64,000 bases of DNA from Ambrosia x helenae (Eukaryota > Streptophyta > Magnoliopsida > Asterales > Asteraceae): positions 51,325,081-51,389,080 of the forward strand of contig CM061228.1 of assembly GCA_030844895.1 (NCBI GenBank), written 5' to 3'. The position numbers and the translations under genes were made by a program. The notes under the pieces are model-generated. The model ran no database searches, was not told where the DNA came from, and worked only from the letters and a program-made list of their open reading frames with translations. Below are positions 33,619-45,648 of this stretch, in pieces (position 1 is the first letter of the stretch; each line of letters opens with the position of its first letter).

Positions 33619-35676
33619 TGTCACACCCTCAAATTTCCACTGCGGGGTTTATACCGCGAGGCGCGTGACATACCAGGATCCCACAGCCATGAGTCATAAG
33701 AACGACTCTAAATACCCAAACCATTTAGTTCGTTATCGTAAAACTAAGTTTAAAAGTTTTAACCAATCCAGTTTAAAGTATAGCGGAAGCGAAATAACAA
33801 AACAGTTAAATAAAAGTCTGCGCAAAACACCGCGCCCAAAACCATAAGTAAATAGTTAAATATTTAAAAGTAGTTTAGGTGTTCATAATCCCATGACATA
33901 ACATGATGCATGTCCTATCGTGCTCCAAACCTAGAGACCTGCATAAGCATGCTATCGTGTGTCAACATAAAGTTGGTGAGTTCACAAAGTAGGGTAAGTA
34001 AAAGTGTAGGTTTCCCAAACCAAGAAATAGTAGTTAGGTTTCCCAAACCCAAATGTAGTAATCAACAACCAAAACCAAGAACCAAATACCACTAGTTCAG
34101 CGTATGCCAAGGGTAGCTAACCCATTCATGATAACTAAACAAGGATATACCGAATTGCTATTTGAACGATGAACACGTCCCGTGAGCTGGTTATTGCCTC
34201 CGATCATTGCATATCAACTGTAACACCCTAACCGATGGCGGAAACATCGGGGTGCCACGTAATGATGATTGTTCAGTAGCTCATGGAGAATAATAAGTTT
34301 CATTAATTGATTTAAATAAATTACATACAATTGTTCTACAAGAATTCGTACATCAAATTGAATAAACTATGCACATATCTTCAAGCAATTCTTCAAGCAA
34401 GTAGGACCTGAAACATGTTAAGTTGAAAATGTTTGGGTCAACAAAAGTTGGTGAGAATTACATAGGTTTTTGAGAAATAGTTGATAACAATAGTTTGTAC
34501 AACACTCAGGGTTGTATGATGATAGAGTATGATACCGACGTGTAGCAATGCGTCTATGTACAACCAAACCTTGTGTCGACTGATGACTAACTCGCAAGTT
34601 AGTTAAATGTTATTACTGTTATCGATCATCCCTGAGTCTATGCGGGGGATGGGTTTGTCAGACCTATAGCGCTATAATCTAAACAGGCGGCTTGATCATT
34701 GTTAATGATTGTACTGTGTCTTTTTGTTACAGTCAAATGATAGAATGATGATGTAATTGAATCACAAGTAAATATGAGTAAATGATAGTATAAAATGTTT
34801 AAACATGTTTCACCCCAAAAATAGTGAAAATAGAAAAAAAGGGGCTATGTAAACTCACCTTGGTAAAATGTTATATCTGTTGAAAAATTGTGTGTTGCCC
34901 AAGTATATCAAGTATCACCCTATAACAAGGCAATAAATATGTCTAAGTCTATCTAGTCTACAAATGTATATGTTCTAGGGCTTCGATTTGGGGATAAGTG
35001 CACGTTTGATTAATATTAAAAATATTCGCCAATTGTGAGAAATTTAGTAAATAAATAACCAAAACTCTTTTTATGAAATTTAAATTTAAGATGGTCACAA
35101 GAATATGTTTAAAGTATAAAAATAATTTTTACAAAATTATTTTCCTTAAAATAGATTTTTAAAATCTATTTATTACAAATTGTCAAACTCTAACTTTAAT
35201 ATTTAAAAATACTAAAATTAAAGAATTATTAGCTTAAAAATTATATTTCTGTTCTAAATGATCAGAAATAATTTGTATAAAATTTTGGTGCAAAAATATT
35301 AAAAATTGGATTTATTATGATTTAATTATGATTAAAACTAACAAAAATTGATTAAAAATATTAAATAAATGATTTTTCAGAAATAAAAATCATTTCTGAA
35401 AAGCTTAATGTTATAAAAACTTAAAATAATTTTTGTGGAAATTAATAAGATCGTTTTGATATTTTTATAGAATTTTATAAATAAAATGGAATAAACTTGA
35501 TTTATTTATTATATATATTAAATAAATAAATTTTTGAAAACTAAAAATTGGGTGTTGAACTTTTTCATCAGATTAACATAATATAATTTTTGTAGAATTT
35601 ATAAAAGGGTTTTGGTATTTTAAAATGAATTTTAAATATTTAAATGGATATATATAAAAGTTAAGCTTTTTTTTTT

Positions 35677-35755
35677 AAAAAAAATGGTGCTTGTGGGATT
35701 TGAACCTGTGTGGACCATAAAGGGTGCACCAGACACAACCACTTGGTCCAGACCA
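35677..35755 (-). other. tRNA-like Pol III cassette (sense relative to the LTR)
   Basis: Minus strand: A-box-like TGGACCAAGTGG (35739-35750), B box GGTTCAAATCC (35696-35706), spacing 44, then oligo-T (the A run at 35677-35684). Position matches the cassette at 46295-46380 in the related LTR. Confidence 0.65.
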
Positions 35756-36390
35756 TGGTTGTGTTTTGTTCCAGCCCGTTAAATAAATATATTATGTTAA
35801 AAATCGTGTTCTTCCCCAATTTAATAAGAACAAACCCTAGATTCTTCAATCGATCAGATTACACAACTTTAACCCAATTAACTTTAGGGTTAAGGTTGTG
35901 TACATGCCGAACAATAAACCCTATCAAAAAAAAATTTGACTTACAAACACGTTTACGCGTGATTTTGAGCGGTCAATGAATAAGTCAAACACGACTATAA
36001 ATCAAGAACAGAGTATAATTGTGAAGAATTGGAGATGGAGAAAGATGTAATGGCGAGTTGTGAAGGTTTAGGAATGATCAATTTATAGTGATAGGTTCCA
36101 ATCATTGAAATGGTAAGGGTTGACTTTGGGTTTAATGTTGACGCGTCAAAATCACAGATTTGGTATGATTTAAATGTTAATTGAACGTGTATTGGTAGAT
36201 GATTGGCCGGAGATCGCGTTTCAGTTGGTCAACAATAATCAATCATGGCTAAACATTTCAAAATTACGAAAAATAAAAAAAAAAAATCTATATCTGTTGC
36301 TGCTGTTACTCGCGAAGAAGAAAGGGAAAAAGGAAGAAGTTTTGCGTGTATATATATGTTAAGCGTACAGATTATACCAACAATGAGCCG

Positions 36391-36467
36391 TAGCCCAGTT
36401 GGTTCATGCTTGTGTGTGTGTGTGGGAGGTCCCGAGTTCGAAACCCGGCACAAACCATTTTTTTTTG
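36391..36467 (+). other. tRNA-like Pol III cassette (antisense relative to the LTR)
   Basis: Plus strand: A box TAGCCCAGTTGG (36391-36402, full consensus), B box AGTTCGAAACC (36435-36445, one change), spacing 44, then a T run at about 36458-36466. About 300 bp from the TATA box of the LTR. Not foldable as a full tRNA by eye. Confidence 0.7.
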
Positions 36468-36618
36468 TTTCAATTTAAAACAGAGAAGGAAGAGGGGAGG
36501 GGAGTAGTGGGCCTGGTTTGTGGGCTTCTGTATGGGGTTTGGGCTCAGATTTATAAGGGTTTGGGCTGGGATGGTTTGGGTAAACAATCACAATTCAAAT
36601 TATCTAGTAGATGTTAAA

Positions 36619-36619
<1 letters not shown>

Positions 36620-36664
<45 letters not shown>
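36620..36664. repeat. (ATT)n microsatellite in the solo LTR
   Basis: About 15 units, followed by a short (TA)n run at 36682-36700. The related LTR at 45279 carries a TAA repeat in the corresponding place. Confidence 0.9.
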
Positions 36665-36666
<2 letters not shown>

Positions 36667-38524
36667 AATCTTTGTTTATAAATATATATATATATATATA
36701 AATAATGATAAAATTAGTCGTTTAAATCCATATTATTGGTAACGTATCATTATTAAATGCGTAATGTTACATCAACAATGATAAAATCTAAGATCGTAGT
36801 TCACGCCCGGCTCCCAGCACGGTGTGAGGTTTGTCAAACCTAATAGCACTATCAACTAGTAACCCGCTTGCCACCCGGCAACTCATTCGGTAAATAGTGA
36901 AGGACTTCCATGATAGAGTGTAGTTAAGTTCATCAAGGACACAGAGTGTGAAACTAGCAAGGTCCGATTCCTCCCAGGAATCAACCCATCCAAAAACCCG
37001 AGATAAAAATAGTAGTCCCAAACCTGGACTAGTACAGTAAGTAAGTTGTCTCCCCGAGACGCATGCTTTTGAGAAAAGAGTAGTGAAGCTCACCTTAGTA
37101 CGCAAGCAAGTAAATCCAAAATCCAAATTCCAAAGTAGGGTGTGCTACCGACTCCCTAATACATGTATCACTAATTGAGCATATGTGTAATACCATTACA
37201 CCATATAACCCGTTTGTCCAAGACGTTTAATTGTTCAAAACCGTGTAAGTGACACCTAGTGATTCTACATGCATAAGTAAACCCTACGGACCCGTTGGTG
37301 AATTTGTTGGTTATCATCAGTTTTACACTTCATATGCATCTCATATAAGTGTCCATTCAAGTTCACGTCAATTACATACCACATAAGACTCCAAATAGTC
37401 ACATAAACACATAATACACAATCTGCATTTTTAGGACAGATTGTGCGTCACAAAAACTAATTTATTTAAAATACTAAATCAGTGAGTTAAACTCCCAAAT
37501 GTTTACTGAATATTCTTTGAGATTCATTTAACAACCCATATTTTTTTTGTCTCAAAACCAAACAAAAAAATTATTAAAATTCGTTCAACACAGCTATGTT
37601 CCGAAAACCTTCACAATAGGTCAGTTTAGTAGAAAAATTCCCAAAACTTGTGTATTCATCCAAACAGGATGAATCCACTTGAAAAACCCAAATTATTCCA
37701 ATGTTAATCTTCTGTAAAAATTTCATAACTTAATTCTTTATAAAACTCGAGTTATGACGGTTTAAAGTCAACTCAGTTTGTTAACCCGAAATTCTGTTAT
37801 GACCTATTTTCAAAGAAAATTCCAAAAACGACACAAACGAAGTCCAAATCACTCGATTTTACCCATTACAAAATCTAAGGCCAGGTATGATTTAACCATG
37901 CATAGAAAACATCAAAACCATCATGTAAAAGCCACGTAACAGACCCTACAAGTTAACCTAAACATTCTGTCCAGATTTTAATCATACATAAACCTTTATT
38001 TAAACGACTCACGTGTGCGTATAATCGATTAATAACCATCAACAACCATAAAAAACATTCATAAGACCTATTAAGATCAAAATCTATCATAATACATGCA
38101 AAGGCATAAACCCTAACGATCAAAACATCATCAACTTGTGCAACAAGTAATCTATTATACACTAATCGCCTATCATCATGTTTAACCCATTAAATCTTCA
38201 AAAACTTCAAGTTTTAATATTTATAAAAAGGTCTCAGACCTGGACAAACTTAGTTATAGGGTTTTTATAACATAATAACAAGATTAAAGCATAATAGATT
38301 AAGGATTATACCACAAGCTCTTCGAAACAACCAACCGAATGCTCTTGAAGCTTCCCGATCGATGTTCTTGCGCCTTAACAGGTGGTTTGGGGTTAATATT
38401 TCATAGGTAGGGCAGTAGGGGCGATTAGGGTTTGAGTTTAGGTGATACAATAGGCTTAGGGTTGCTTAAATAGGTGATTAAGTTGGTTTAGTGGCGACAG
38501 ACACCCGCGAGCGGGCCGCTCGGT

Positions 38525-38548
38525 CCCTGTGAGCGGCCGCTCACAGGG
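38525..38548. repeat. 24-bp perfect palindrome in GC-rich island
   Basis: CCCTGTGAGCGG followed directly by its reverse complement. The adjacent 'gagcgggccgctc' at 38508-38520 is a near-palindrome of similar type. The rest of the LTR is AT-rich. Confidence 0.95.
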
Positions 38549-39000
38549 CCTTGGCCCGCGTGGGTGGCCCGTTTCGTCACCCGACGTGTTTTCCTTCGAT
38601 GTTTTCGCTATTTCGGACCGTAATAAGTGTAACACCATGTGTTAAGACCCCAATCATCCTAATGGTCCACCTTTAACGATTTTTATTAACGTATTCGGTT
38701 TAAGTTCACATAATCGCATATGGTTTGCACATAGTTTCACCGAGTATCACAGAAGTACGTAATTGCAATCAATCTCAATCAATCAATTAATTCACAATTA
38801 TCTAATTTCATTGTTCACCAACATCCGAGGTTCACTACTCATGTATACAGTCTGGTAATTCCCTGAATTACCACCTCATGCAATTATTAACCTACAACTG
38901 TGTGACGTGTGACTTAACTAGCTAACCCTAGTTAAGTAGAATGCATAGAATGTAACTAGAGTTCAGTTAAAGTGAGAACATGAAATTGCGGGATATCACA

Positions 39001-39150
39001 TCATCCCCAAGTTGAAAAGAATTCCGTCCCGAAATTCAGTAAGTAAATAGTAAAGTTGGCGTCAAGTGAGAGAAAGTTCCGAAAAATTTTATGAGTGTCA
39101 CATCATCCCCAAGTTGAAAAGAATTTCGTCCCGAAATTCAGTTCGAGTTT
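39001..39150 (-). promoter_or_regulatory. Polypurine tract, present twice
   Basis: CATCATCCCCAAGTTG (minus-strand purine tract) followed by 'gaaaagaattccgtcccgaaattcag' type sequence occurs at about 38998-39041 and again at about 39099-39141, both preceded by a TGTGA(T/C)A-like LTR start when read on the minus strand. Confidence 0.6.
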
Positions 39151-39299
39151 TCGGTACGTGCTTTGAGTTCTCCTAAAAGAGAGGTTCCAACGCTGGCGTT
39201 GTTTCGATGTCACTGGCCAGATAAGATTTCCCCCACCAGAACGAGGGATTCCAATCACTATCTCGTGCCAAGGGCTTAAGTTCATGGCTGGACAACCCG

Positions 39300-40674
39300 T
39301 CCACGCCCATGATGATGTCAGAGTTACGAAGGGTAGTTCGGATGATAAGACTGATACCTAATGGTAAGTTAAACCGTATGGGTTTCTACTTTTAATAGAG
39401 CTAGGTAACTTCAATAAGCTTACCATCAGCTAGTTCTATGGTGTGTTTGAATTCAAAGAGAGTTAGATCTAACCCTAGAGTTGCACTAAAGTCCAAAGGC
39501 ACATGCTTAATCAGTATCAGATTCAAAATAGGACTTTAGCAAATTGCTTATTCATAAGGAACGTACCCGTCATGCGTTGTTGTCATCATTGTTCCCATTG
39601 TTGTTGCACCGTTGAGCTGGGGACAGTCCCTTTTGAAGTGGGTTTCACTCCCACACTGGAAACACCCTTTTCCAGTATATTGACGATTATACTACCCCTG
39701 CTGTTGCTGCTGATTCTTTGGGAATTGAGCACGACAGTCCTTAGCTGCATGACCAGCTTTTCCGCATCGTTCACACTTTCCTTCCTCACATGGACCAGAA
39801 TGATGATAGTTGCACCGTTCATACTTTAGGTGCCTCCCCTTGTAAGTACCCTAGTTATTGTCAGAAGGGGTCTGGTTGTTGTTGTCGTTTACGCCTGACC
39901 TCTTCCGCTGCTGCTGACTGCCGTCACCGCTTGAGACCTTGCCTAAGCCATCTTCTCATTTCCGCTTGTTATCTTTAGTGGTAGATGATGAGGTACCCCG
40001 TGGGGGCAAGGTTCCTTCTTCCACCTTCTGATCCGTTAACTGGTGGGCTAAGCGAATGACTTGCTGAATGTTGTTGAAGTTTGCAGCAGTGACCATCCCC
40101 TTGATCTGAGGCACCAAGCCCTTGATGTACATTTCACTTTGTTTGTAGAGCGGAGTAGAGTAATTAGGGCACATGGTCGCCAGCTCATGCGACCTAGTAG
40201 TATAAGTCTCAATCTCCGACCCCACCATTTTCAGGTTAAGGTATTCAATCTCCAACTTTTGAATCTCATCTCGAGGACAATACTCCTCCTTCATCAATTC
40301 CTTGAAATCCACCCAAGGTGTTGCATTAGCCACATCAACACCTAATATCTGCACCTGAGAGTTCCACCAGGATAATGCCAAATTTTTGAGAGTAGCAGTG
40401 GCATATTTCACCCTGTCAGCTGTGGACAGTTACACATAGAGAAGCAAGATTCCAGTTTTTCGAACCACCTCAGTAGCCCGATAGCCCCTTCAGATCCTCC
40501 GAAGTTCTGCGGCTTGCAGTCCATGAAAGACTTGTAGGTACAAACAGGCGGGTGATGACCAGGTTGACCAGCTTGAAAGGCTGCAAGGGCTGCAACTACC
40601 CTTTCGTTAATCATTGCGTTCAGTTCTGCCTGTGTCATGTTGATGTTTCCCCGTCCATGTCCACGTCCAGCCAT
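39300..40674 (-). pseudogene. gag and partial protease of the minus-strand gypsy element
   Basis: Start ATG at 40674 (MAGRGHGRGN). The capsid domain reads CTYKSFMDCKPQNFGG, then changes frame near 40410-40435 and continues with ALSWWNSQV, EEYCPRDEIQKLE and AHQLTDQKVEEG up to about 39960. Two zinc knuckles follow in open pieces of other frames, about 39780-39730 (CERCGKAGHAAKDC) and 39660-39620 (CFQCGSETHFKRDC). A protease remnant at about 39390-39290 shows the LPIRISL and DIIMGV motifs. The polypurine tract comes directly after, so everything from reverse transcriptase on has been deleted. Gag type is Tekay/Del-like (chromovirus). Confidence 0.8.
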
Positions 40675-41328
40675 AGTGATCCTACATTCACCATAAGTTC
40701 GTAAAAATATGCGGGCCATATGATCGTTCACACGTAGTGTAGGCGAACTGGAATAAAGAACAAACTAAGAGAACAACTCAGTCTTGACTGGGTCTAGAAT
40801 AAAAGAAAGAAAGATCAAGCGAATGAAGATAGGAATCATCGTCTCCGTGCTCAGATAAAATAATAGCGTCTCCATATTCAATCTATTCAGGTTTGATGGG
40901 TTCGGTTCCTTCTTTAGTTCCCCTTCCTCCTCCTCTAGTGGTGTAAGTATTATCTAGAGTTATTCGTGTATAGTACTAATGTCCTACTCGTTCCTCTTGG
41001 TAGCCTTCCTCTCTCACCTACAATGTTGCACCGTCTTCATGGTCGGTTTCTCGCACTTGTACTCGATGGCTAACTCCCCATCCGTGAAGCTGGTTGGAAT
41101 CTCAGTCTCAATTGATGCGCCACATGGCCTAGCCTTCGTCCTTCACCAAGGATGTGCTCAATATCGAATTTAGTGTTAAAGGATTATGTATCTCCTATAA
41201 TCTGTTAAGCAAGTTTACATAGCCCGAAAGCTAGTTGTGCACTTAAGCTGTGAGTGTACTAATGCAATGCATATGCTATGACAGTTATAGACTAGACTCA
41301 CCATGCAGTCCTAGTTCACTATAACCAA

Positions 41329-41342
41329 TGGCTCTGATACCA
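41329..41342 (-). promoter_or_regulatory. Primer-binding site of the minus-strand gypsy element
   Basis: TGGCTCTGATACCA, the reverse complement of TGGTATCAGAGCCA, with a three-base spacer to the LTR end at 41346. Confidence 0.92.
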
Positions 41343-41345
41343 ATC

Positions 41346-41780
41346 TATCACAACCTCAAATTTCCACTGCGGGGTTTATACCGCGAGGCGCGTGACATAC
41401 CAGGATCCCATAGCCATAAGTCATAAGAACGACTCTAAATGCCCAAACCATTTAGTTCGTTATTGTAAAACCAAGTTTAAAAGTTTTAACCAATCAGTTT
41501 AAAGTATAGCGGAAGCGAAATAACAAAACAGTTAAATAAAAGTCTGCGCAAAACACCGCGCCCAAAACCACACGTAAATAGTTAAATATTTAAAAGTAGT
41601 TTAGGTACTCATAATCCCATGACCTAACATGATGCATGTCCTATCGTGCTCCAAACCTAGAGACCTGCAAAAGCATGCTATCGTGTTTTAACATAAAGTT
41701 GGTGAGTTCACAAAGTAGGGTAAGTAAAAGTGTAGGTTTCCCAAACCAAGAAATAGTAGTTAGGTTTCCCAAACCCAAAT
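41346..41780 (-). repeat. Truncated 5' LTR of the minus-strand gypsy element
   Basis: Matches 33619-34060 closely, then stops at 41780 where the plus-strand LTR fragment starts. Only the PBS-proximal ~435 bp remain, so the promoter part is lost. Confidence 0.8.
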
Positions 41781-42123
41781 TGGTTACTTATGTTTTACAT
41801 AATGCCTTGGTGATGCTAGACACATGAATTGTACTACTTTTCAAACTTATACTATATGTACATAGCTAAGTAGTACTCACCAACATCATATGTTGACAAA
41901 ATTTATTTTCGTTCTTGTTTTAGGATAAGCTGCTTGACGCTTCATATAGGACTTTGGACTTAGACTAAATAAATCAACTATCTCAATTTTTGTTGTGTAT
42001 TCATTTTCACATGTTGTAAAACAATATTCAATAATCAAATATCTACATTTTAGTACCATGAGCTTTTGAACAATCGTCACTACGTGACACCTCGATGATT
42101 CCGCCATCGGCTGGGGTGTTACA
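41781..42123 (+). repeat. Truncated 5' LTR of the gag-only element
   Basis: 343 bp ending GGGGTGTTACA. The missing upstream ~2.2 kb can be seen in the 3' LTR. Confidence 0.85.
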
Positions 42124-42126
42124 GAT

Positions 42127-42139
42127 TGGTATCAGAGCC
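42127..42139 (+). promoter_or_regulatory. Primer-binding site (initiator tRNA-Met type)
   Basis: TGGTATCAGAGCC, three bases after the LTR end. Confidence 0.95.
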
Positions 42140-42817
42140 ATGGTTATAGGGAACTAGGTTATTAGATAAGATGTCTAGACTATAACCGAACTTCAACTTT
42201 CATGCATAATATTCCATAGATTTCCATTTCCTTCTACTTTCCTTCCTCTATCTTTCCCTTCTTCTCTCTCTTCATTCTTCTCATCTTTCATCCTGGTGCA
42301 TAGAGATGGTGTCCTACAAGGAATGGAAAGTCTACATCATCATGGAACAGGAGCAGTACCTTTCATGAAGACACTCTTAGGCATAATGCCTACCCTTATT
42401 TTGCTCCTTCAAAGTTGTTGAGCTTTAATGAGTGTGATAGAACACGTGCAATCTGGAAGGGTGGATGCCTGTACACTGGGTTTTCTGGCATAGGCAAGCA
42501 TAGCGCATAAATCCAATAACGGACCTTTTATGCTTACCTGGGGATTCCTGGAGTGAGTATCCACTTATAGGCATGTCTTCCTTGATCACCATTGGGTTCA
42601 ATTCCTTTGAAAAGTCAACGTTCTTGTTGGGCTTTACAGCTAGACAAGGGCACTCCAAGCATTTTAAGCAAGCTTTTCAATAACACTCTCTCGTTTCATA
42701 TACAATATTTTGTATTTCATGATTTTCATATATTGCTTACAAGTTCATACTTTCATCATCTGTACGGTTATACACTTACATTTCTAATCTCATGATTATT
42801 CATTGACTACCTCATAG

Positions 42818-44034
42818 ATGTCTGCTCGCCGCATGCTCCGTGATGCCAGCCAACGTCCTGTTCGTGCTTCTGGACAACGTTCTGATCGTCGCCTCGCATC
42901 TTTAGTTGCCGAGCAAATTGCTGCAGTGATCCCAAACCTTGTCAGTGAGATAACCCAGAACAGTAACAGTGCCAACACAGGGGGTGCGACTCAATTTCGG
43001 TGCACTTTCAAACACTTCAACTCCTGCAACCCCACAAAATTCACTGGTGAGGAGGGTGCTACTGGCCTCCTCCAATGGTTTGAAAGTATGGAGAGCACCT
43101 TTGTGAACAGCGAGTGTCCTGATGAACTCCGCGTTCGCTATGCTACTAGTGTCCTTCAAAAGGGGGCGCTAACCTGGTGGAATGGCGAAAAGCGCAATCG
43201 GGGCGCTGATGTTGCATTATCTTTGTCTTGGGCTGAGGTTAAGGAACTCATGATCGCTAAATTCTGCCCTAGAAATGAAATCAGGAAACTGGAGGATGAG
43301 TTTCGTGAGCTCAAACAAGACAGTGGTGAGAATCTTGCGTATAATACTCGATATCATGAACTCAGCATATTGGTTCCACACATGGTCACCTCGGTCTCCC
43401 GAGCAATCGAGAAATATATCGAGGGATTACCTGACCTGATTCAAGACGTTGTCACTGGAGGCAAATCCACTACGGTAGAAGAAGCCATCCAGCTTGCAGC
43501 CACCTTAACAGACAAACACGTAAGGAAAGGAAACTTGGTTAGGAAGGGCACCAAGACGTCTGCTGAGAAAACCACCAATGCTGTTGAACGATCTAATACT
43601 GTTTTAGCAAAGGCCGCCACTACTTCTTCGAACTCTAAGAAACGAATGGGCGATAATCAGAACCATGCTGTTATGGATCCGGTGACTCAACCTCCTATCA
43701 AGAAAGCCTACACGGGAATCCATCCTCAATGCAACACTTGCAAGTATCATCACCCTGCAAATCTTCCATGTCGTCAATGCACTAAATGTGGAAGGTTTGG
43801 ACACTTTGTCACTACTTGTCGTGTAACGGTTAGGACACAAGATAATCATCAAACAGCTGCCCAGGAACTACTGCCGATTACTAACGGTCGGGCATGTTAT
43901 AATTGTGGAGACCCTAACCACATGCGACCTTGATGCCCTGAATTGAATAATGTAAACCAGGTGGCACATGGACGAGCTTTCAATATCAATGCCAATGAAG
44001 CAAACGGTCAGGGTGACGCTAATCCCACTGGCTG
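42818..44034 (+). pseudogene. gag of Tekay/Del-like gypsy element, nearly intact
   Basis: Capsid-nucleocapsid protein. ATG at 42818, preceded by 'cctcatag'. Residues 1-35 are basic; about 65-175 form the retrotransposon gag domain (FKHFNSCNPTKFTGEEGATG, WFESMESTF, LTWWNGEKRN, FCPRNEIRKLEDEF); about 240-300 are basic linker; two zinc knuckles follow (CTKCGRFGHFVTTC near residue 325 and CYNCGDPNHM near 362). A TGA at 43931-43933 interrupts the second knuckle, after which the frame continues to a stop near 44034 (AFNINANEA is the usual end of this gag type). The single local disruption may be a small sequence change. Protease should follow but is absent. Confidence 0.88.
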
Positions 44035-45261
44035 AGCCATGGATGGAATCTTCTTAAGACTCGAGAATTCAATACTTGTGTTTTCATTTTCTTAACCCTA
44101 TTATCATTTTGTACCCAATTATGTCGTACTCATAAGCATATAACATCTAGAAATTTCCTTGCATACTATTGTGTACGAACGCAGGTTGGAAATTTATAAT
44201 ATTTGGTTACGTTTATCGTATAAATTTAAGACTCTACCATACATTTTATTGAGACATTTGGACTTGAATTTTCCATGAAAATCAAACTACTAAAAACTTG
44301 ATACTTGATCTTACAAGACTTTTCTAAAAACATCATTGTTTGTCACATGAAACTTGATTTTTCCCTTAATTTGATTATTCAATGAACATTTAATTTTTCA
44401 TGATACTCGTAAACATGGCTGGCCAAATGTGAACTATTTCTATAGGCCACTAAGATAACACTTATACTTAATGGTTGTCGTACTTATAAACTTGCTTGCA
44501 TGTGTGTATTATCAATTTGCATGTTGATCTATGAGAGACAACTACTACATTTATCCACTCAACTTAAACAAACACTTCACTTAAAGGGCTCCCCGGGTGA
44601 GTGGTAGCCCATACTTAAATTTTGTTATGCTTGAAAGTTGTTGCAAACCAATGTAATTGACCTCATTATTACATAGCCTCATTTCGTTGATAACGTCTCA
44701 TTATAACCCAACGTGTTCGTTGTGTCATCTTCTTGTGAAACTTATTTGCTCTAATGTATTGTTAGATTAGGATCATAGAAGGACATAAAACCCTAATGTA
44801 AGGTAAATTGATGATTCCGGTCCGGAACGTAATCATGAATTTACAGGTACATTAAGGTGGTGTGAAATTCTATTAGAGTTTTTGGTAGGCGTCCAGTACG
44901 TTTTCAAGGTATCAAAGGTGTGGTGGGTTAGCTGCGGTACACCCTATATATAAACACTAATGATGCATTGAAAGTGAGACTGGAAGTCGAACCAGGAACA
45001 AACCCTCCTTACTTGGTAGTTCTTTTGGTCTTTCTATAGTCAATCAACTCATACATTTATTTTAGGATTCCTAAAACTTGAAGTTTAGTGTTTTACTAGA
45101 TTCTTATTCTCCTTATTATTCAAGACGAACCTAATCCAATCCTTAACTCACACCTATCAAACCTCTTATCCAAAATCATTCAAATTTCCAAACCACGGTT
45201 ATCTTAATTTCTACCCAAACATCCATAACCTTATGTTTCTAATAACTTCGGGACGAAGTTT
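44035..45261 (+). other. Non-coding tail of the gag-only element
   Basis: No pol-like frame. The block 44767-44870 matches 22725-22840 in the gag-less nested element almost perfectly, as does the tract before the polypurine tract. These stretches are the best candidates for conserved cis sequences. Confidence 0.7.
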
Positions 45262-45278
45262 CTAAAAGTAGGGGATGC
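45262..45278 (+). promoter_or_regulatory. Polypurine tract of the gag-only element
   Basis: CTAAAAGTAGGGGATGC, almost the same as the tract at 23122-23138. Confidence 0.8.
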
Positions 45279-45363
45279 TGTGACATCCGTCACTTTTATC
45301 ATTATTATATATATATATATATTTTTATTTCGTACCTCCTATCTTGTACGTCGCATTTTATCC

Positions 45364-45364
45364 T

Positions 45365-45414
<50 letters not shown>
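45364..45414. repeat. (TAA)n microsatellite
   Basis: About 17 units; a short (AT)n run precedes it at 45306-45322. Confidence 0.9.
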
Positions 45415-45417
<3 letters not shown>

Positions 45418-45564
45418 GCTAAATCTCTAAACCAAACTATAACCAAACCCAACATAACCCAATCCAAATCCCTTGACAAATTCGGAGCCCACCATGCTGA
45501 GCCTAAGAAGTCGGCCCAACACACGAGCCCAAGCCCAACTCTCTTCTCCCCTCCTACCCGATTT

Positions 45565-45648
45565 AAAAAAAAAGGGGGATTTGTAGCTGCCTGGACTCGA
45601 ACCCGGGCTAGCTACCAAACCAGACATCAACACCACCACTACACCACA
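45565..45648 (-). other. tRNA-like Pol III cassette (antisense relative to the LTR)
   Basis: Minus strand: A-box-like TGGTGTAGTGGT (about 45635-45646), B box GGTTCGAGTCC (45594-45604), spacing about 42, then oligo-T (the A run at 45565-45573). About 305 bp before the TATA box. Confidence 0.65.

Larger units (their letters stand above)
34219..36771 (-). repeat. Solo LTR of a gypsy element with exact target duplication
   Basis: 2553 bp, flanked by TCAAC (34214-34218 and 36772-36776). On the minus strand it begins TGTAACATTACGC and ends with the GTTAGGGTGTTACA type end shared with the LTRs at 19454 and 45279. A TATA box (TATAAAT, window 36081-36087) has a tRNA-like cassette on each side. Length and layout match the 2539-bp LTR at 45279-47817. 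No internal sequence is attached, so LTR-LTR recombination removed the body. Confidence 0.9.
33619..39000 (-). repeat. 3' LTR of the minus-strand gypsy element, split by a solo LTR
   Basis: About 2.82 kb after removing the insertion at 34219-36771 and one duplication copy. Read on the minus strand it starts TGTGATATCCCGC (ending at window 39000) and ends GAGGGTGTGACA. Contains no coding region; frames inside are short and AT-driven. A GC-rich island at 38500-38580 includes a 24-bp perfect palindrome. Confidence 0.75.
33619..41780 (-). mobile_element. Minus-strand Ty3/gypsy (Tekay/Del-like) element, gag-protease only
   Basis: 3' LTR 33619-39000 (with a nested solo LTR), interior 39001-41345, and a truncated 5' LTR 41346-41780. 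The 5' LTR end and the 33619-34060 region share sequence ('aatttccactgcggggtttataccg' type). PBS and polypurine tract are in the expected places. The interior has gag and part of protease but no reverse transcriptase, RNase H or integrase. At 41780 it abuts another truncated element pointing the other way. Confidence 0.8.
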
